Positions 1-9,147 of a stretch of 59,239 nucleotides of DNA are shown one piece after another. Location: assembly GCA_902580225.1 (NCBI GenBank), contig CACHJU010000010.1:1-59239 (forward strand), written 5' to 3'. The notes beneath the pieces were generated by a model. That model saw only the letters and a list, made by a program, of their open reading frames with translations, did no database searches and had not been told where the DNA came from. Numbering within the stretch: the stretch's first letter is position 1; the number at the start of each line of letters is the position of its first letter. The DNA is from an uncultured Verrucomicrobiota bacterium (GTDB taxonomy: Bacteria > Verrucomicrobiota > Verrucomicrobiia > Opitutales > Seribacteraceae). Both the position numbers and the translations under genes were made by a program.

Positions 1-774
1 ACGGTTTCCCCCATCTGGGACTCTCCGCTCCGCCTCAATGACGAGGACGCATGGGAAGTACTGCGGGCACAACCGGGAAGAAGAGGTGGGTTTACCGGCG
101 GGCATTTCGGCCCCAATTTCAACGAACATGTTTTGGATGCGGGCGGTACCTGGAAAGACCTGCAAAGCTTTGCCCGCGACATTTCGGATCATGTTTTCAT
201 ATCCCGAAACCTGAAAGCGTTACGAAAGCGAGGGGTGGATATGCTCTTTCATCCCGGCACCCATGACTTCGTTGCCTTCGATATCGCATGGGGAGGGAAA
301 CAGCATCCAACCATTCCCATTTATCTCGGTGCCAACACTGGGCATGGGAAACGGGGCCATTCCAAGATCGAACGGGATCAACGGAACAAAACTGGGTTTA
401 TGCTCAAACATTTCTTTCCTAGTGAGGTGAAGGGTGACCTCCTGGCCCCCCCTCAAGTGAAAAGTGAACTTACAAACAAAACTCTAAAAGTAAGTGTATC
501 CTTCGCCCCAGGTTCCGGTGAGGAAAGTGGTCGTATCTGGTGGATCTTCGACCGGGCTCCCGATGGCAGCCCCAACTACATCAGTGAAATGATCCCGGAT
601 AACCAGACCATGGAAATGAAAAAAATGGGGGATCAATGGACCGCCACCATCAAGCTTGACCCCAAAGCCAAACGCATTGATTTCTTCAGTAACCACCGTA
701 AAACGCTACGATACAAGGAATCGGCTTATAGAACTTACATGTCCAGTCCCTACACTCGGGTGAACTTAAAATAA
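1..774 (+). CDS. Partial secreted alpha/beta-hydrolase-like protein, 3' end
   Basis: The frame is open from the first base of the window and ends with TAA at 772-774, so the true start lies upstream; the TTG at 133 is only an internal codon. About 257 residues are visible. The segment near GANTGHGKRGH looks like the C-terminal catalytic-histidine region of an alpha/beta-hydrolase, and the last 110 residues look like a small beta-rich domain. No serine nucleophile is visible in the remaining part, so the family assignment is weak; an esterase or peptidase-like hydrolase is the best guess. The stop overlaps the start of the following sulfatase by one base (TAATG), which indicates translational coupling and a shared role in glycan processing. 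Confidence 0.45.
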   Translation, partial: TVSPIWDSPLRLNDEDAWEVLRAQPGRRGGFTGGHFGPNFNEHVLDAGGTWKDLQSFARDISDHVFISRNLKALRKRGVDMLFHPGTHDFVAFDIAWGGKQHPTIPIYLGANTGHGKRGHSKIERDQRNKTGFMLKHFFPSEVKGDLLAPPQVKSELTNKTLKVSVSFAPGSGEESGRIWWIFDRAPDGSPNYISEMIPDNQTMEMKKMGDQWTATIKLDPKAKRIDFFSNHRKTLRYKESAYRTYMSSPYTRVNLK

Positions 775-2123
775 TGAAATGTTTTTCGATCAATTTGGTC
801 TTATTGTGCTTAACGATTTCTCTTTCGGCAAAGGATAAGCCAAACATTATTATCCTTCTTGCGGATGATCTCGGCTGGGCGGACCTGGGGTATCAGGGGT
901 CGGGTGATATTCGTTCGCCACACATTGATAAGCTGGCCAACAACGGGATCCGTTTCACTGATGGACATGTCTCCGCATCGGTCTGCAGTCCATCACGGGC
1001 CGGACTGATGACCGGAAGATACCAGCAACGCTTTGGGCACGAAGCAAATTCCCCTCCCCCCAACGACGGCATGGATCTGAAACAAGTCACCCTGGCGGAT
1101 CGTCTCCATGAACTCGGCTACCGGACTGGTTTGATCGGCAAGTGGCATTTGGGAAACCAGGATGAATTTTATCCAACCCGTCGCGGATTCGATTATTTTT
1201 ATGGCCTGCGTTCCGGTTCGAGAAGTTATTTCTATCATGCCAAAAAGGATGATAAGGCAGGCAATGCCAAAGCGATCGAAGAGAATGGAAAGCAGGTGAA
1301 ATTCAATGGCTACCTGACTGATGTGTTCGGACAAAAAGCGATCGATTTCATCCATGCAGAAGACGACAAACCTTTCTTTCTCTTCCACTCCTTCACCGCT
1401 CCTCATGGACCGATGCATGCCACCGAAGAAGATAAGGTCCGATTCGCAACGATCAAAGATACCAAGAGAAGGTGTTACGCCGCGATGATCTGGGCAATGG
1501 ACCGGGCAATCGGAGAACTGGTCGATTCTCTGAAAGCCTCCCGGAAATTCGAAAATACTTTGATTTGGTTTCTCAGTGATAACGGTGGAGCCACTGGAAA
1601 TGCATCGATCAACCTGCCCTTGGCCGGACACAAGGGAATCAAATTTGAAGGGGGTACACGGGTACCCTTTTTTGCTCATTGGCCCAAGCAATTCAAAGAA
1701 CCTAGGGAATTTGAACACATGATGATCTCCTTGGATATTATGGCCACCTCCCTGGCCGCCGCAGGTGCCAAGGATAAGGATTTAAAGGATCTGGACGGAA
1801 TTAATCTGCTACCGTTTATCCAGAAAGAAAAAAACACGCATCCTCACAAGAACCTCTATTGGCACAAACTCTGGTTCTCGGCGATGCGGGAGGGTCCATG
1901 GAAATTAATTTATGTTCAGGATTACGGCTATGCCCTTTACAATGTGGAAGAAGATCTGAGCGAATCCAAAAACCTAATCCAGTCGGAAAAGAAAAGATCA
2001 GAGCAAATGATTGCTCAGCTCAATGACTGGAAGGCCGGACTGGAAAAGCCCCGCTGGGACGAGGCGGAAGTCTGGTTCCGCACCCATAGCAAAAACCACA
2101 TTCAAATCATCGAAGGGGAATAG
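774..2123 (+). CDS. Secreted family S1 sulfatase (arylsulfatase type)
   Basis: Formylglycine-dependent sulfatase that hydrolyses sulfate esters, here probably on a polysaccharide outside the cytoplasm. A signal peptide covers about residues 1-19. The metal-binding DD pair is at residues 31-32, and the modification motif CSPSR at 71-75 has the Cys that must be converted to formylglycine. GKWHLG follows at 122-127, TAPHG around 208-212 and SDNGG at 268-272, so the alkaline-phosphatase-superfamily active site is complete. At 449 residues it has normal length. ATG at 774 overlaps the upstream stop by one base. The exact sulfated substrate cannot be read from the sequence. Confidence 0.93.
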   Translation: MKCFSINLVLLCLTISLSAKDKPNIIILLADDLGWADLGYQGSGDIRSPHIDKLANNGIRFTDGHVSASVCSPSRAGLMTGRYQQRFGHEANSPPPNDGMDLKQVTLADRLHELGYRTGLIGKWHLGNQDEFYPTRRGFDYFYGLRSGSRSYFYHAKKDDKAGNAKAIEENGKQVKFNGYLTDVFGQKAIDFIHAEDDKPFFLFHSFTAPHGPMHATEEDKVRFATIKDTKRRCYAAMIWAMDRAIGELVDSLKASRKFENTLIWFLSDNGGATGNASINLPLAGHKGIKFEGGTRVPFFAHWPKQFKEPREFEHMMISLDIMATSLAAAGAKDKDLKDLDGINLLPFIQKEKNTHPHKNLYWHKLWFSAMREGPWKLIYVQDYGYALYNVEEDLSESKNLIQSEKKRSEQMIAQLNDWKAGLEKPRWDEAEVWFRTHSKNHIQIIEGE

Positions 2124-2275
2124 AGTTTACTCTACCCATTCAAAATCGGCGAAACAACTTTGGTGATATCGGAATTGGGTTGGGTATGATTCCAATACTG
2201 TCCGGCACAGACCAGTCACTTAGTCCAACTCCGTGACTTATTTACTATTTGGCCTGGAGGGTTATACTTTACCAG

Positions 2276-3115
2276 TCAGTCCTTAAGGGGCTTTACCCAG
2301 ACATTTCGGAAACGAACCGGGTTTCCATGATCCTGCATTTTCAAAGGTCCCTTATCGCTATGTTTTTTATATTCGGAAATCGAGTGCGGACCTCTCCAGC
2401 CGGTTCCACCACTTAGTTCCAAATGGTCATGAATCACATGGCCATTATGGATAACATGGAATTTTGCCCTTCGGGTAACCTTTCCCTGATTGTCAAACAT
2501 TGGACGATGAAAAGTAACATCATAAGTCTGCCACTCCCCTGGTCCACGACTGGCGTTGACCAACGGCTTGGCCCGGCCATAAAGAGCACCGCATTGCCCA
2601 TCCGGATAGGTAATATTATTGTAGGAATCCAAAACCTGGATCTCATACTGACCCATGAGAAAGACACCACTGTTCCCTCGGCCCTGCCCACTGCCCTTTA
2701 CTTCACTGGGGGTGGCAAATTCAATGTGTAGTTTACAGGATCCAAACTCTTTCTTGCTCTGCAGATAACCGCCTCCCCGGACAGATTCCAAAGCTCCGTC
2801 TACTAATTTCCATTTCGTCGGCCCGCCATTGGTCGCCTGCCAATTTTTGAGAGTTTTTTGGGTACCATCAAAAAGGACGACTGCACCCTTGGGCGGTTTG
2901 GCGGCTTTGGCATTATAAGGTTTCGGGTTCACAACGGGAGGCTGCGGCTGTTTTTCCGGATCCGTCTCATGCACCTTGATTCCGTCGATGTACATGTATT
3001 CAACCTTGCGCCCGTTCTGCTCCTTAATTTCTTTGCGAATCACCGGTCCACTTTTTGAAAAAACCGAACAGGTTAGCATTGCGATACAAAGAGACAGGGC
3101 TGATAATTTAAACAT
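2276..3115 (-). CDS. Secreted DUF1080 (3-keto-disaccharide hydrolase-like) protein
   Basis: DUF1080 is a concanavalin-like jelly-roll family common in PVC bacteria; some members hydrolyse 3-keto-glycosides and others may only bind glycans. The domain begins near VVLFDGTQKTLKNW and runs to the C-terminus (HGNPVRFRNVWVKPL), which is a typical family ending. The frame stays open to 3175, but ATG at 3115 is preferred because it gives a proper signal peptide (MFKLSALSLCIAMLTCSVFS). A charged, proline-rich linker of about 70 residues separates the signal from the domain. It is convergent with the preceding sulfatase and divergent from the following serine hydrolase; the 76-bp gap between the starts must hold both promoters. 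Confidence 0.85.
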   Translation of the reverse strand: MFKLSALSLCIAMLTCSVFSKSGPVIRKEIKEQNGRKVEYMYIDGIKVHETDPEKQPQPPVVNPKPYNAKAAKPPKGAVVLFDGTQKTLKNWQATNGGPTKWKLVDGALESVRGGGYLQSKKEFGSCKLHIEFATPSEVKGSGQGRGNSGVFLMGQYEIQVLDSYNNITYPDGQCGALYGRAKPLVNASRGPGEWQTYDVTFHRPMFDNQGKVTRRAKFHVIHNGHVIHDHLELSGGTGWRGPHSISEYKKHSDKGPLKMQDHGNPVRFRNVWVKPLKD

Positions 3116-3191
3116 CTTATAAATTTCGTCTGATACTTGGTCATATGTCAATTTCATTGCCGAAAAGAAAATCATTTTTTCAACTCAATCT

Positions 3192-4391
3192 ATGAACCTC
3201 AATTTACTCACTTTCTACATAGTTCTGGCATTCCTATCTTTGGGGAAAACATTGTTGGCAAGCACCGGACTTGCTCCCGAAGTTACCGATCTTAATGCCG
3301 CAGATATCTCATTTGAAAAGGAAAAAGGAATACCTTATCTCAAAAAACCATTCATCACTCTTAAGCCGAGAGACAGAAATGATCAGCTTACAGTAGGTGA
3401 ACTGGGAAAAGACGGAGGTAAAAAAGAGAAAATCCTCCATTATGTTCGAAAACTGGCTGAACCTGCAGACAGCCCAAAGCACGGTAAAACCGACAGCCTA
3501 TTGATCGCATTCAAAGATAAGCTGATTTTCGAATCTTATTTTCGAAGAGGAAGAGCCAACTTCCCACACTATCAGATGTCCATCACTAAATCCTACACCG
3601 CTTATGCCATAGGTCGGGCTATTCAACTTGGTTACCTCAAAATGGAAGATTTGAACAAGCCTATTGTTTCCTTCCTTACTCAAATTAAACCCAACCAATT
3701 AGCCAAAGGGGCGGATAAGATCACTCTTGATCAAGCGATGCAAATGAGATCTGGTATTCGATTACCCAAAAAGAAAATTGACGATTTTATGCAAAGACCC
3801 AATCTGCTTCTTGGACAGGGACAAGCCCGTGCTTACTTACAATTTACAGAGGATCTACCCGTTCTTCCAAACTCTTCATTCCAACCCTTCAAATACCAGG
3901 CAGCTGATACCGTCTTCACCATGCAGGTTCTGGAATCCGTTGTTCCGGGATCCGCGGAGGATTTCATTCGTGATGAACTACTCAAGCCAATGGGAATTCT
4001 CAATTATGGTTGGCAGGAAGATCTGAGCGGACTTGTCAAATCAGCAGCCGGTTCCAGTTTGCGGTCCCGCGATATGATCAAGATGGGTTTGCTTACTCTC
4101 CATCAGGGAAAATGGAAGGGGAAACAACATCTACCAAAAGACTTCGTTAAAAGAGCCACTTCACCCCTGGTTCAGACAAATGAAGAAAACTTTTATGGCT
4201 ATTTTTGGTGGAATCAGACTCGTGAAATCAACGGTAAAAAACATCCAATTATCCAAGGACGGGGAGCGGGTGGTCAGTTCATCTTTGTCTTCCCCACTCT
4301 CGATCTCGTGGTTGCCGCAACTGCACACAACAAAGGAATGGGCAGGATGCTCAAGGAACTCCCCGAAAGAATGATTCCTCTGTTCAATTAA
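3192..4391 (+). CDS. Secreted serine hydrolase, beta-lactamase/EstB fold
   Basis: Class C beta-lactamase-like serine hydrolase of 399 residues. The signal peptide is about residues 1-23. The nucleophile motif SxxK appears as SITK at 130-133. The second motif looks like YQA in FKYQAADTVF, in place of the usual YxN, and a glycine-rich stretch (RGAGGQ) near the C-terminus stands where KTG/HxG normally is. Family members cleave esters, D-amino peptides or beta-lactams. Between sulfatases, an esterase role in removing acyl groups from a glycan is more likely than drug resistance, but this is inference. Transcribed alone, divergent from the DUF1080 gene. Confidence 0.85.
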   Translation: MNLNLLTFYIVLAFLSLGKTLLASTGLAPEVTDLNAADISFEKEKGIPYLKKPFITLKPRDRNDQLTVGELGKDGGKKEKILHYVRKLAEPADSPKHGKTDSLLIAFKDKLIFESYFRRGRANFPHYQMSITKSYTAYAIGRAIQLGYLKMEDLNKPIVSFLTQIKPNQLAKGADKITLDQAMQMRSGIRLPKKKIDDFMQRPNLLLGQGQARAYLQFTEDLPVLPNSSFQPFKYQAADTVFTMQVLESVVPGSAEDFIRDELLKPMGILNYGWQEDLSGLVKSAAGSSLRSRDMIKMGLLTLHQGKWKGKQHLPKDFVKRATSPLVQTNEENFYGYFWWNQTREINGKKHPIIQGRGAGGQFIFVFPTLDLVVAATAHNKGMGRMLKELPERMIPLFN

Positions 4392-4474
4392 GACCCAGAC
4401 AGTTTCAATCCATTCTTTGAGCTAATCCGTTACCTTAGGCATGATGGTGACTCAGAGCAGAGATTAGTACTTTA

Positions 4475-5842
4475 TTACCTAATAAAGGGGAAGATTGCAC
4501 TTTCAACATGGGAGTCTTTCATTGCTGATTCCATTTTTTTAACGATCTGAGGGTTCATGGAAGCAATATTGTTTTCCTCCCCGATATCTTTGGATAAATC
4601 ATAAAGCTCGATGGGAGAATTGGGATTCTTACGAACATTCAAACGAATCCCCTTCCATTTCCCCATACGGACCGCCTGCTTGCCACCTCGTTCATGGAAT
4701 TCCCAGTAGAGGAATTCTCTTTTCTCTTGCTCCTTCTTTTTACCAATGAGTGTGGGTGCAAAAGAAACACCATCAAGCCCATCCGGAGCTTGCGTCCCGG
4801 ATAACTCACAAAGTGTGGGCATTAAATCCCAGCCTGCCGCTATATGTGAACTCGATGTATCTGCCCTAATATTACCCGGCCACCATGCCACCGTAGCAAC
4901 CCGGATACCTCCCTCATAGAGATCTCGCTTATATCCCTTGAGCGGACCGTTGCTGTCGAAAAAGTCAGGCTTATGTCCACCCTCTTTGTGAGGACCGTTA
5001 TCCGAGGTGAGAATCACCAGGGTATTATCATCGATTTGAAGTTCTTCCAGAAGATCAAGAATCCGCCCAACATCTTCATCCATGTGCTCCATCATCGCCG
5101 CAAAGGCTGCCACTGGATTAGTGATCACGGACCCGCCGTACCTTCCGGTTACCTTTTCAAATTCGGGAAATTTTTTCCGCCATGGTGCAATCCGCTCCTC
5201 GGGAGACTGCATCGCCGCATGAGGAATCGTGAAAGGAACATAGCAAAAAAAGGGATTATCCTTATTTGCCTGAATGAATTTTAAGCACTCGTCTGCAATC
5301 AGGGTGTGGGAATAATGTTTACGATCCAGCATGACTTTTCTCCGGTCGCTCCACACATGAGTGGGGTAAAAATTGTGGGACTGTCGCTGGCAGTTCATTC
5401 CATAAAATCGATCAAAGCCCTGATTCATTGGATCACCCTCGGTACCGGGAGCACCCAGTCCCCACTTACCGAACATACCAGAGATATATCCTGATTTTTT
5501 GAGAACTTCCGGAATGGTGACTGCCTTCAAAGGCAACGGGTGCTGGCCCTCGGGTCTGATTTCCTTATTTCCCCGAATGTAACCACGGCCCGAATGATGA
5601 CCCGTCATCAAGCTGGAACGGGAAGGTGCACAAACCGTACTGGAAGCATAGAAGTCGGTCATCTTCATTCCCTCTTTCGCCATTCGGTCCACATTGGGAG
5701 TCTTAAATTTTTTCTGACCAAAACAGGAGAAGTCTCCGTACCCTGCATCGTCCACCATGATGTAGACAAAATTAGGTTTCTTGGCTAAGGCCACGCATGA
5801 AAGGAATACGAAGCTTGTAAGAGTGGTGAGGAATATTTTCAT
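4475..5842 (-). CDS. Secreted family S1 sulfatase with GKWG motif
   Basis: Arylsulfatase-A-like enzyme of 455 residues with a signal peptide to about residue 20. DD is at 31-32 and the formylglycine motif CAPSR at 71-75. The usual GKWH is GKWG here (FGKWGLGAPGTEGDP), a form seen in a subset of S1 sulfatases. TSDNGPHKEGGH gives the C-terminal metal and sulfate ligands. The ATG at 5842 is followed directly by the hydrophobic leader. It points away from the sulfatase at 5982; the 139-bp gap between the starts is a divergent promoter region. Its stop codon lies inside a short AT-rich palindrome (4470-4487). Confidence 0.92.
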   Translation of the reverse strand: MKIFLTTLTSFVFLSCVALAKKPNFVYIMVDDAGYGDFSCFGQKKFKTPNVDRMAKEGMKMTDFYASSTVCAPSRSSLMTGHHSGRGYIRGNKEIRPEGQHPLPLKAVTIPEVLKKSGYISGMFGKWGLGAPGTEGDPMNQGFDRFYGMNCQRQSHNFYPTHVWSDRRKVMLDRKHYSHTLIADECLKFIQANKDNPFFCYVPFTIPHAAMQSPEERIAPWRKKFPEFEKVTGRYGGSVITNPVAAFAAMMEHMDEDVGRILDLLEELQIDDNTLVILTSDNGPHKEGGHKPDFFDSNGPLKGYKRDLYEGGIRVATVAWWPGNIRADTSSSHIAAGWDLMPTLCELSGTQAPDGLDGVSFAPTLIGKKKEQEKREFLYWEFHERGGKQAVRMGKWKGIRLNVRKNPNSPIELYDLSKDIGEENNIASMNPQIVKKMESAMKDSHVESAIFPFIR

Positions 5843-5981
5843 AATTTAAATACTTAATAAACGATCATCTAAGTGGCAGAAAGAGAAAAGGTCACGCTGA
5901 AATCCATGATCTTAAAATAATATCCTTCGGACCAACGGTTAATAATTGACCCGAAAGCCTTCTTCTCTTCCATCCTATTTA

Positions 5982-7550
5982 ATGAGAACCATTTTACCTT
6001 TAATTTTTTTAATCACTGGATTCCTCCAGCTTTCCGGAAAACCCAATATTCTTCTCATCATGGCTGATGACATGGGGTATTCGGATCTCGGTTGCTTTGG
6101 GGGCGAAATACGCACACCAAATTTGGATTCGTTGGCTGAGAATGGAATCCGTTTCTCTAATTTCTACAGCGAAAATATGTGCTGGGTCTCCAGGGCATCG
6201 ATGATGACGGGTATCTACCACCGTGTTTCGCCTGGAAGTAGTGTCCTTCATCCTCGCTGCCTTACTCTACCTGAGGCCCTAAAACAAAATGGTTATCGGA
6301 CTGGGATGATGGGTAAGTGGCACCTCGCAGGAGATTACACCAAGAATAATGGTCGGGATGCAGTTTATCCCGACAAACGGGGATTCGATCACTTTTACGG
6401 AATTCTCGGCGGAGCGAGTAGCTTTTATGCTCCTTTCGGTCTCAAGAGAAACCGTGATTCCATTGATCATGAATTTATGAATGACGAGAATTACTACTTT
6501 ACCAATGCGATTGGTGATGAGGCGATTTCTTTTCTAAAACAAACTCCCGATCAAAAACCTTTCTTTCTTTATCTCCCCTTCACTGCCGCTCATTGGCCTC
6601 TTCATGCTCCTGTTAAAGATATCGAAAAATATAAGGGAGTATTCTCAGAGGGCTGGGATCAATTAAGAAGTAAACGATTAGAACGGATGAAGAAACTTCG
6701 AGTGATCGACAAATCGGTCAAACTTTCTACACGACATCCCAAGGTTCCTTCATGGAAAAATGAAAAAAATAAAGATTGGCAGGAGAGACGCATGGAAGTT
6801 TATGCTGCACAGGTAACCATCATGGATCGGGTAATCGGAAATGTAATCCAGAATTTGGAAAAAATTGGTAAGTTAAATGACACCCTCATCTTCTTCACCA
6901 TAGATAATGGTGGATGTCATGTGGAATACTCTCCCCAACGTAGGGGCGGTTTCCTGCCCGATGAAACCCGAAAAGGGGAACCGATGAAACCGGGTAACCT
7001 TCCTCATATTATGCCCGGGCCTGAAATTACTTATCAGAGCTACGGCCATGGGTGGGCCAATCTGTCGAATACCCCTTACCGGCTCTTTAAACAATACGAT
7101 CATGAGGGCGGAATCCATACTCCTATGATCGCCCACTGGCCAAACAAAATTAAGAAAAAGGGATCCATCAGCCACACCCTTTCCCATTTAATCGATCTCA
7201 TGCCCACGATTCTTGAAGCCAGTGATATTACCCCCACTTCCACAATCCGAGGACAAGAAAGATTTCCCTGGGATGGAAGATCGATCTTACCTTCGATCGA
7301 AGGAAAAAAACAAAAAGATCCATCATTGCTCTTTTTTAGCTATGCACGCGGAAAAGCAATACGTGTCGGAAACTGGAAACTAGTATTCAATAAGGATAAT
7401 AAAAAAGATGCCAAATGGGAGTTGTACGACATGAAAAGAGACCCGAATGAACTGAATGATTTGGCCGAAAATAACCCAGGCAAAGTCGAGCAACTGGCTA
7501 GACTATGGCAGCAGGAAGAAAAAGAGCACCTGCGAAAATCCAAATTATAG
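5982..7550 (+). CDS. Secreted family S1 sulfatase with atypical CWVSR motif
   Basis: Sulfatase of 522 residues. An upstream in-frame TTG at 5946 exists, but ATG at 5982 starts a clean signal peptide (MRTILPLIFLITGFLQLSG) and is preferred. DD is at 29-30. The formylglycine motif reads C67-W-V-S-R71, with valine where nearly all sulfatases have proline or alanine. The rest of the active site is conserved: MGKWHLAG, AAHWPLHAP, TIDNGG and a late EGGIHTPMIAHWP. A basic insertion around residues 210-270 is longer than usual. It is followed by a second sulfatase 47 bp downstream on the same strand, probably in one operon. Confidence 0.9.
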   Translation: MRTILPLIFLITGFLQLSGKPNILLIMADDMGYSDLGCFGGEIRTPNLDSLAENGIRFSNFYSENMCWVSRASMMTGIYHRVSPGSSVLHPRCLTLPEALKQNGYRTGMMGKWHLAGDYTKNNGRDAVYPDKRGFDHFYGILGGASSFYAPFGLKRNRDSIDHEFMNDENYYFTNAIGDEAISFLKQTPDQKPFFLYLPFTAAHWPLHAPVKDIEKYKGVFSEGWDQLRSKRLERMKKLRVIDKSVKLSTRHPKVPSWKNEKNKDWQERRMEVYAAQVTIMDRVIGNVIQNLEKIGKLNDTLIFFTIDNGGCHVEYSPQRRGGFLPDETRKGEPMKPGNLPHIMPGPEITYQSYGHGWANLSNTPYRLFKQYDHEGGIHTPMIAHWPNKIKKKGSISHTLSHLIDLMPTILEASDITPTSTIRGQERFPWDGRSILPSIEGKKQKDPSLLFFSYARGKAIRVGNWKLVFNKDNKKDAKWELYDMKRDPNELNDLAENNPGKVEQLARLWQQEEKEHLRKSKL

Positions 7551-7597
7551 AAGGTCGACAAGCCATTACTTTTTATGATCACATTAAACCCCCTTTT

Positions 7598-9076
7598 ATG
7601 AAAATCCTTCAAATCTCAGCTTTTGCTTTTCTTTCATTTCAAATCCTTTTTGCTGAAAAGGTAAATGGACAAAACATCCTGCTCATCCTGAGCGATGATC
7701 ATCGTTACGACTTCATGAGTTTCATGGAGGAATCACCTAAATTCCTTGAGACACCGAACCTCGACCGCATTGCCAAGGAAGGTGCCCATCTCGCCAACGC
7801 GTTTGTTACCACATCCCTCTGCTCTCCCAGCCGTGCCTCCATTCTCACCGGGCAATACATGCGTAATCATCGAGTGGTGGATAACCAGCGACCCGTACCG
7901 GAAGGCACGATGTTTTTCCCTGAGTATTTACAGGTGGCAGGCTATCAGACCGGGTATGTAGGAAAATGGCATATGGGGCATGAAGACGACACCCCCCGAA
8001 AAGGATTTGATCACTGGGTGAGTTTTGCCGGACAGGGAACTTATTTCGATCCCACATTCAACATTAATGGCAAGAGGAAATCATTCAAGGGATACAATGC
8101 CGATCTGCTTACTGATCAGGCGATCAGCTGGCTCAATCAAGTATCCAGGTCCAATAAAAAGAAAAAACCTTTCTTTCTCCAAATCGGTTACAAGGCTGTC
8201 CACTATCCTTTCCAGCCCCCTCCCCGCCATGCCGAACGCTATTCGGACAAAAAGATCGACTACCCGGAAACCATGGCAAACACCGAGGAGAATTATCAAA
8301 CACAATCCCATTGGATTCGTGAACGGAGGTATGGAATTCATGGGATAGACCATATGGAAACCGGGGCGCTTGATCAAGATCCCGTACCTGACTTCGATGA
8401 GCTCTATCATAATTTTTGCGAAACCGTTCATGCACTGGACGAGAATATCGGCCGCATCCTCAACCAGTTGGATAAGCTCAAACTAACCGAAGACACCCTG
8501 GTCATCTACCTCGGTGATAATGGCTTCGCCCTGGGGGAGCACGGGTTTTACGACAAGCGTGATGCATTTGAGGAATCGATCCGTATTCCCATGCTTGCCC
8601 GTCACCCAAAATTGATCAAGGCAGGAACAAAAGTTGAAAAAATGACTCTCAATGTGGATATTGCTCCCACCATTCTCGAATACGCGGGAGTTGCATTACC
8701 AACCAATCCCAAGATGAACGGAGACTCCTTCCTTCCATTACTTCAGGGAAAGAAGCCAAAGCATAAATGGCGTGATCATTTCGTTTATGAATATCATTGG
8801 GAATGGAATTTTCCGGCTACTCCGACTACTTTTGCCATCCGTACGGACAAGGAGAAGTATGTCTTTTATCACGGAGTCTGGGACCGTAACGGATTTTACG
8901 ACCTCCATTCCGATCCGTACGAACGGCATAATTTGATTCTTGTCCCCGCTTATCAGGAACGCATCCTCGAACTACGGGAACAATTATTCAATGAACTGGA
9001 TCAAACGGGAGGTCTTTCCATACCGATCCGGCGGCCTAAGAATGAACAGTTCTACGACCGGAAACTTCGTCGCTAA
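7598..9076 (+). CDS. Secreted family S1 sulfatase (GlcNAc-6-sulfatase-like)
   Basis: Sulfatase of 492 residues. The frame is open from 7505, overlapping the previous gene, but ATG at 7598 opens the signal peptide (MKILQISAFAFLSFQILFAE) and is chosen as start. DD is at 33-34, the formylglycine motif CSPSR at 75-79, then VGKWHMGHED, YKAVHYPFQPP and LGDNGFALGEHGFYDK, which carries the C-terminal Asp/Asn ligands and Lys. The C-terminal part (EYHWEWNFPATPTTFAIRT) resembles N-acetylglucosamine-6-sulfatase-like members, though substrate transfer from that label is unsafe. It follows the preceding sulfatase by 47 bp and is followed by the BNR protein 71 bp on. Confidence 0.91.
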   Translation: MKILQISAFAFLSFQILFAEKVNGQNILLILSDDHRYDFMSFMEESPKFLETPNLDRIAKEGAHLANAFVTTSLCSPSRASILTGQYMRNHRVVDNQRPVPEGTMFFPEYLQVAGYQTGYVGKWHMGHEDDTPRKGFDHWVSFAGQGTYFDPTFNINGKRKSFKGYNADLLTDQAISWLNQVSRSNKKKKPFFLQIGYKAVHYPFQPPPRHAERYSDKKIDYPETMANTEENYQTQSHWIRERRYGIHGIDHMETGALDQDPVPDFDELYHNFCETVHALDENIGRILNQLDKLKLTEDTLVIYLGDNGFALGEHGFYDKRDAFEESIRIPMLARHPKLIKAGTKVEKMTLNVDIAPTILEYAGVALPTNPKMNGDSFLPLLQGKKPKHKWRDHFVYEYHWEWNFPATPTTFAIRTDKEKYVFYHGVWDRNGFYDLHSDPYERHNLILVPAYQERILELREQLFNELDQTGGLSIPIRRPKNEQFYDRKLRR

Positions 9077-9147
9077 ATGCTCACAACTTCTTCCATCAAT
9101 GATCATCGCTGAAGCTTTGAATATAATTTCTGATTAGTGATTAATCT

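Noticed and set aside
993..1718. 241-codon minus-strand open frame
   Set aside because: Antisense to the sulfatase at 774-2123; composition follows the opposite frame and no domain is visible.
3116..3175. 20-codon N-terminal extension of the first DUF1080 protein
   Set aside because: It would place charged residues before the signal peptide and would leave almost no space for the divergent promoter.
4470..4487. Perfect AT-rich palindrome CTTTATTA-CC-TAATAAAG as a terminator between convergent genes
   Set aside because: Only eight pairs, mostly A-T, a two-base loop and no T-run; it also contains the stop codon of the sulfatase at 4475. Too weak to call.
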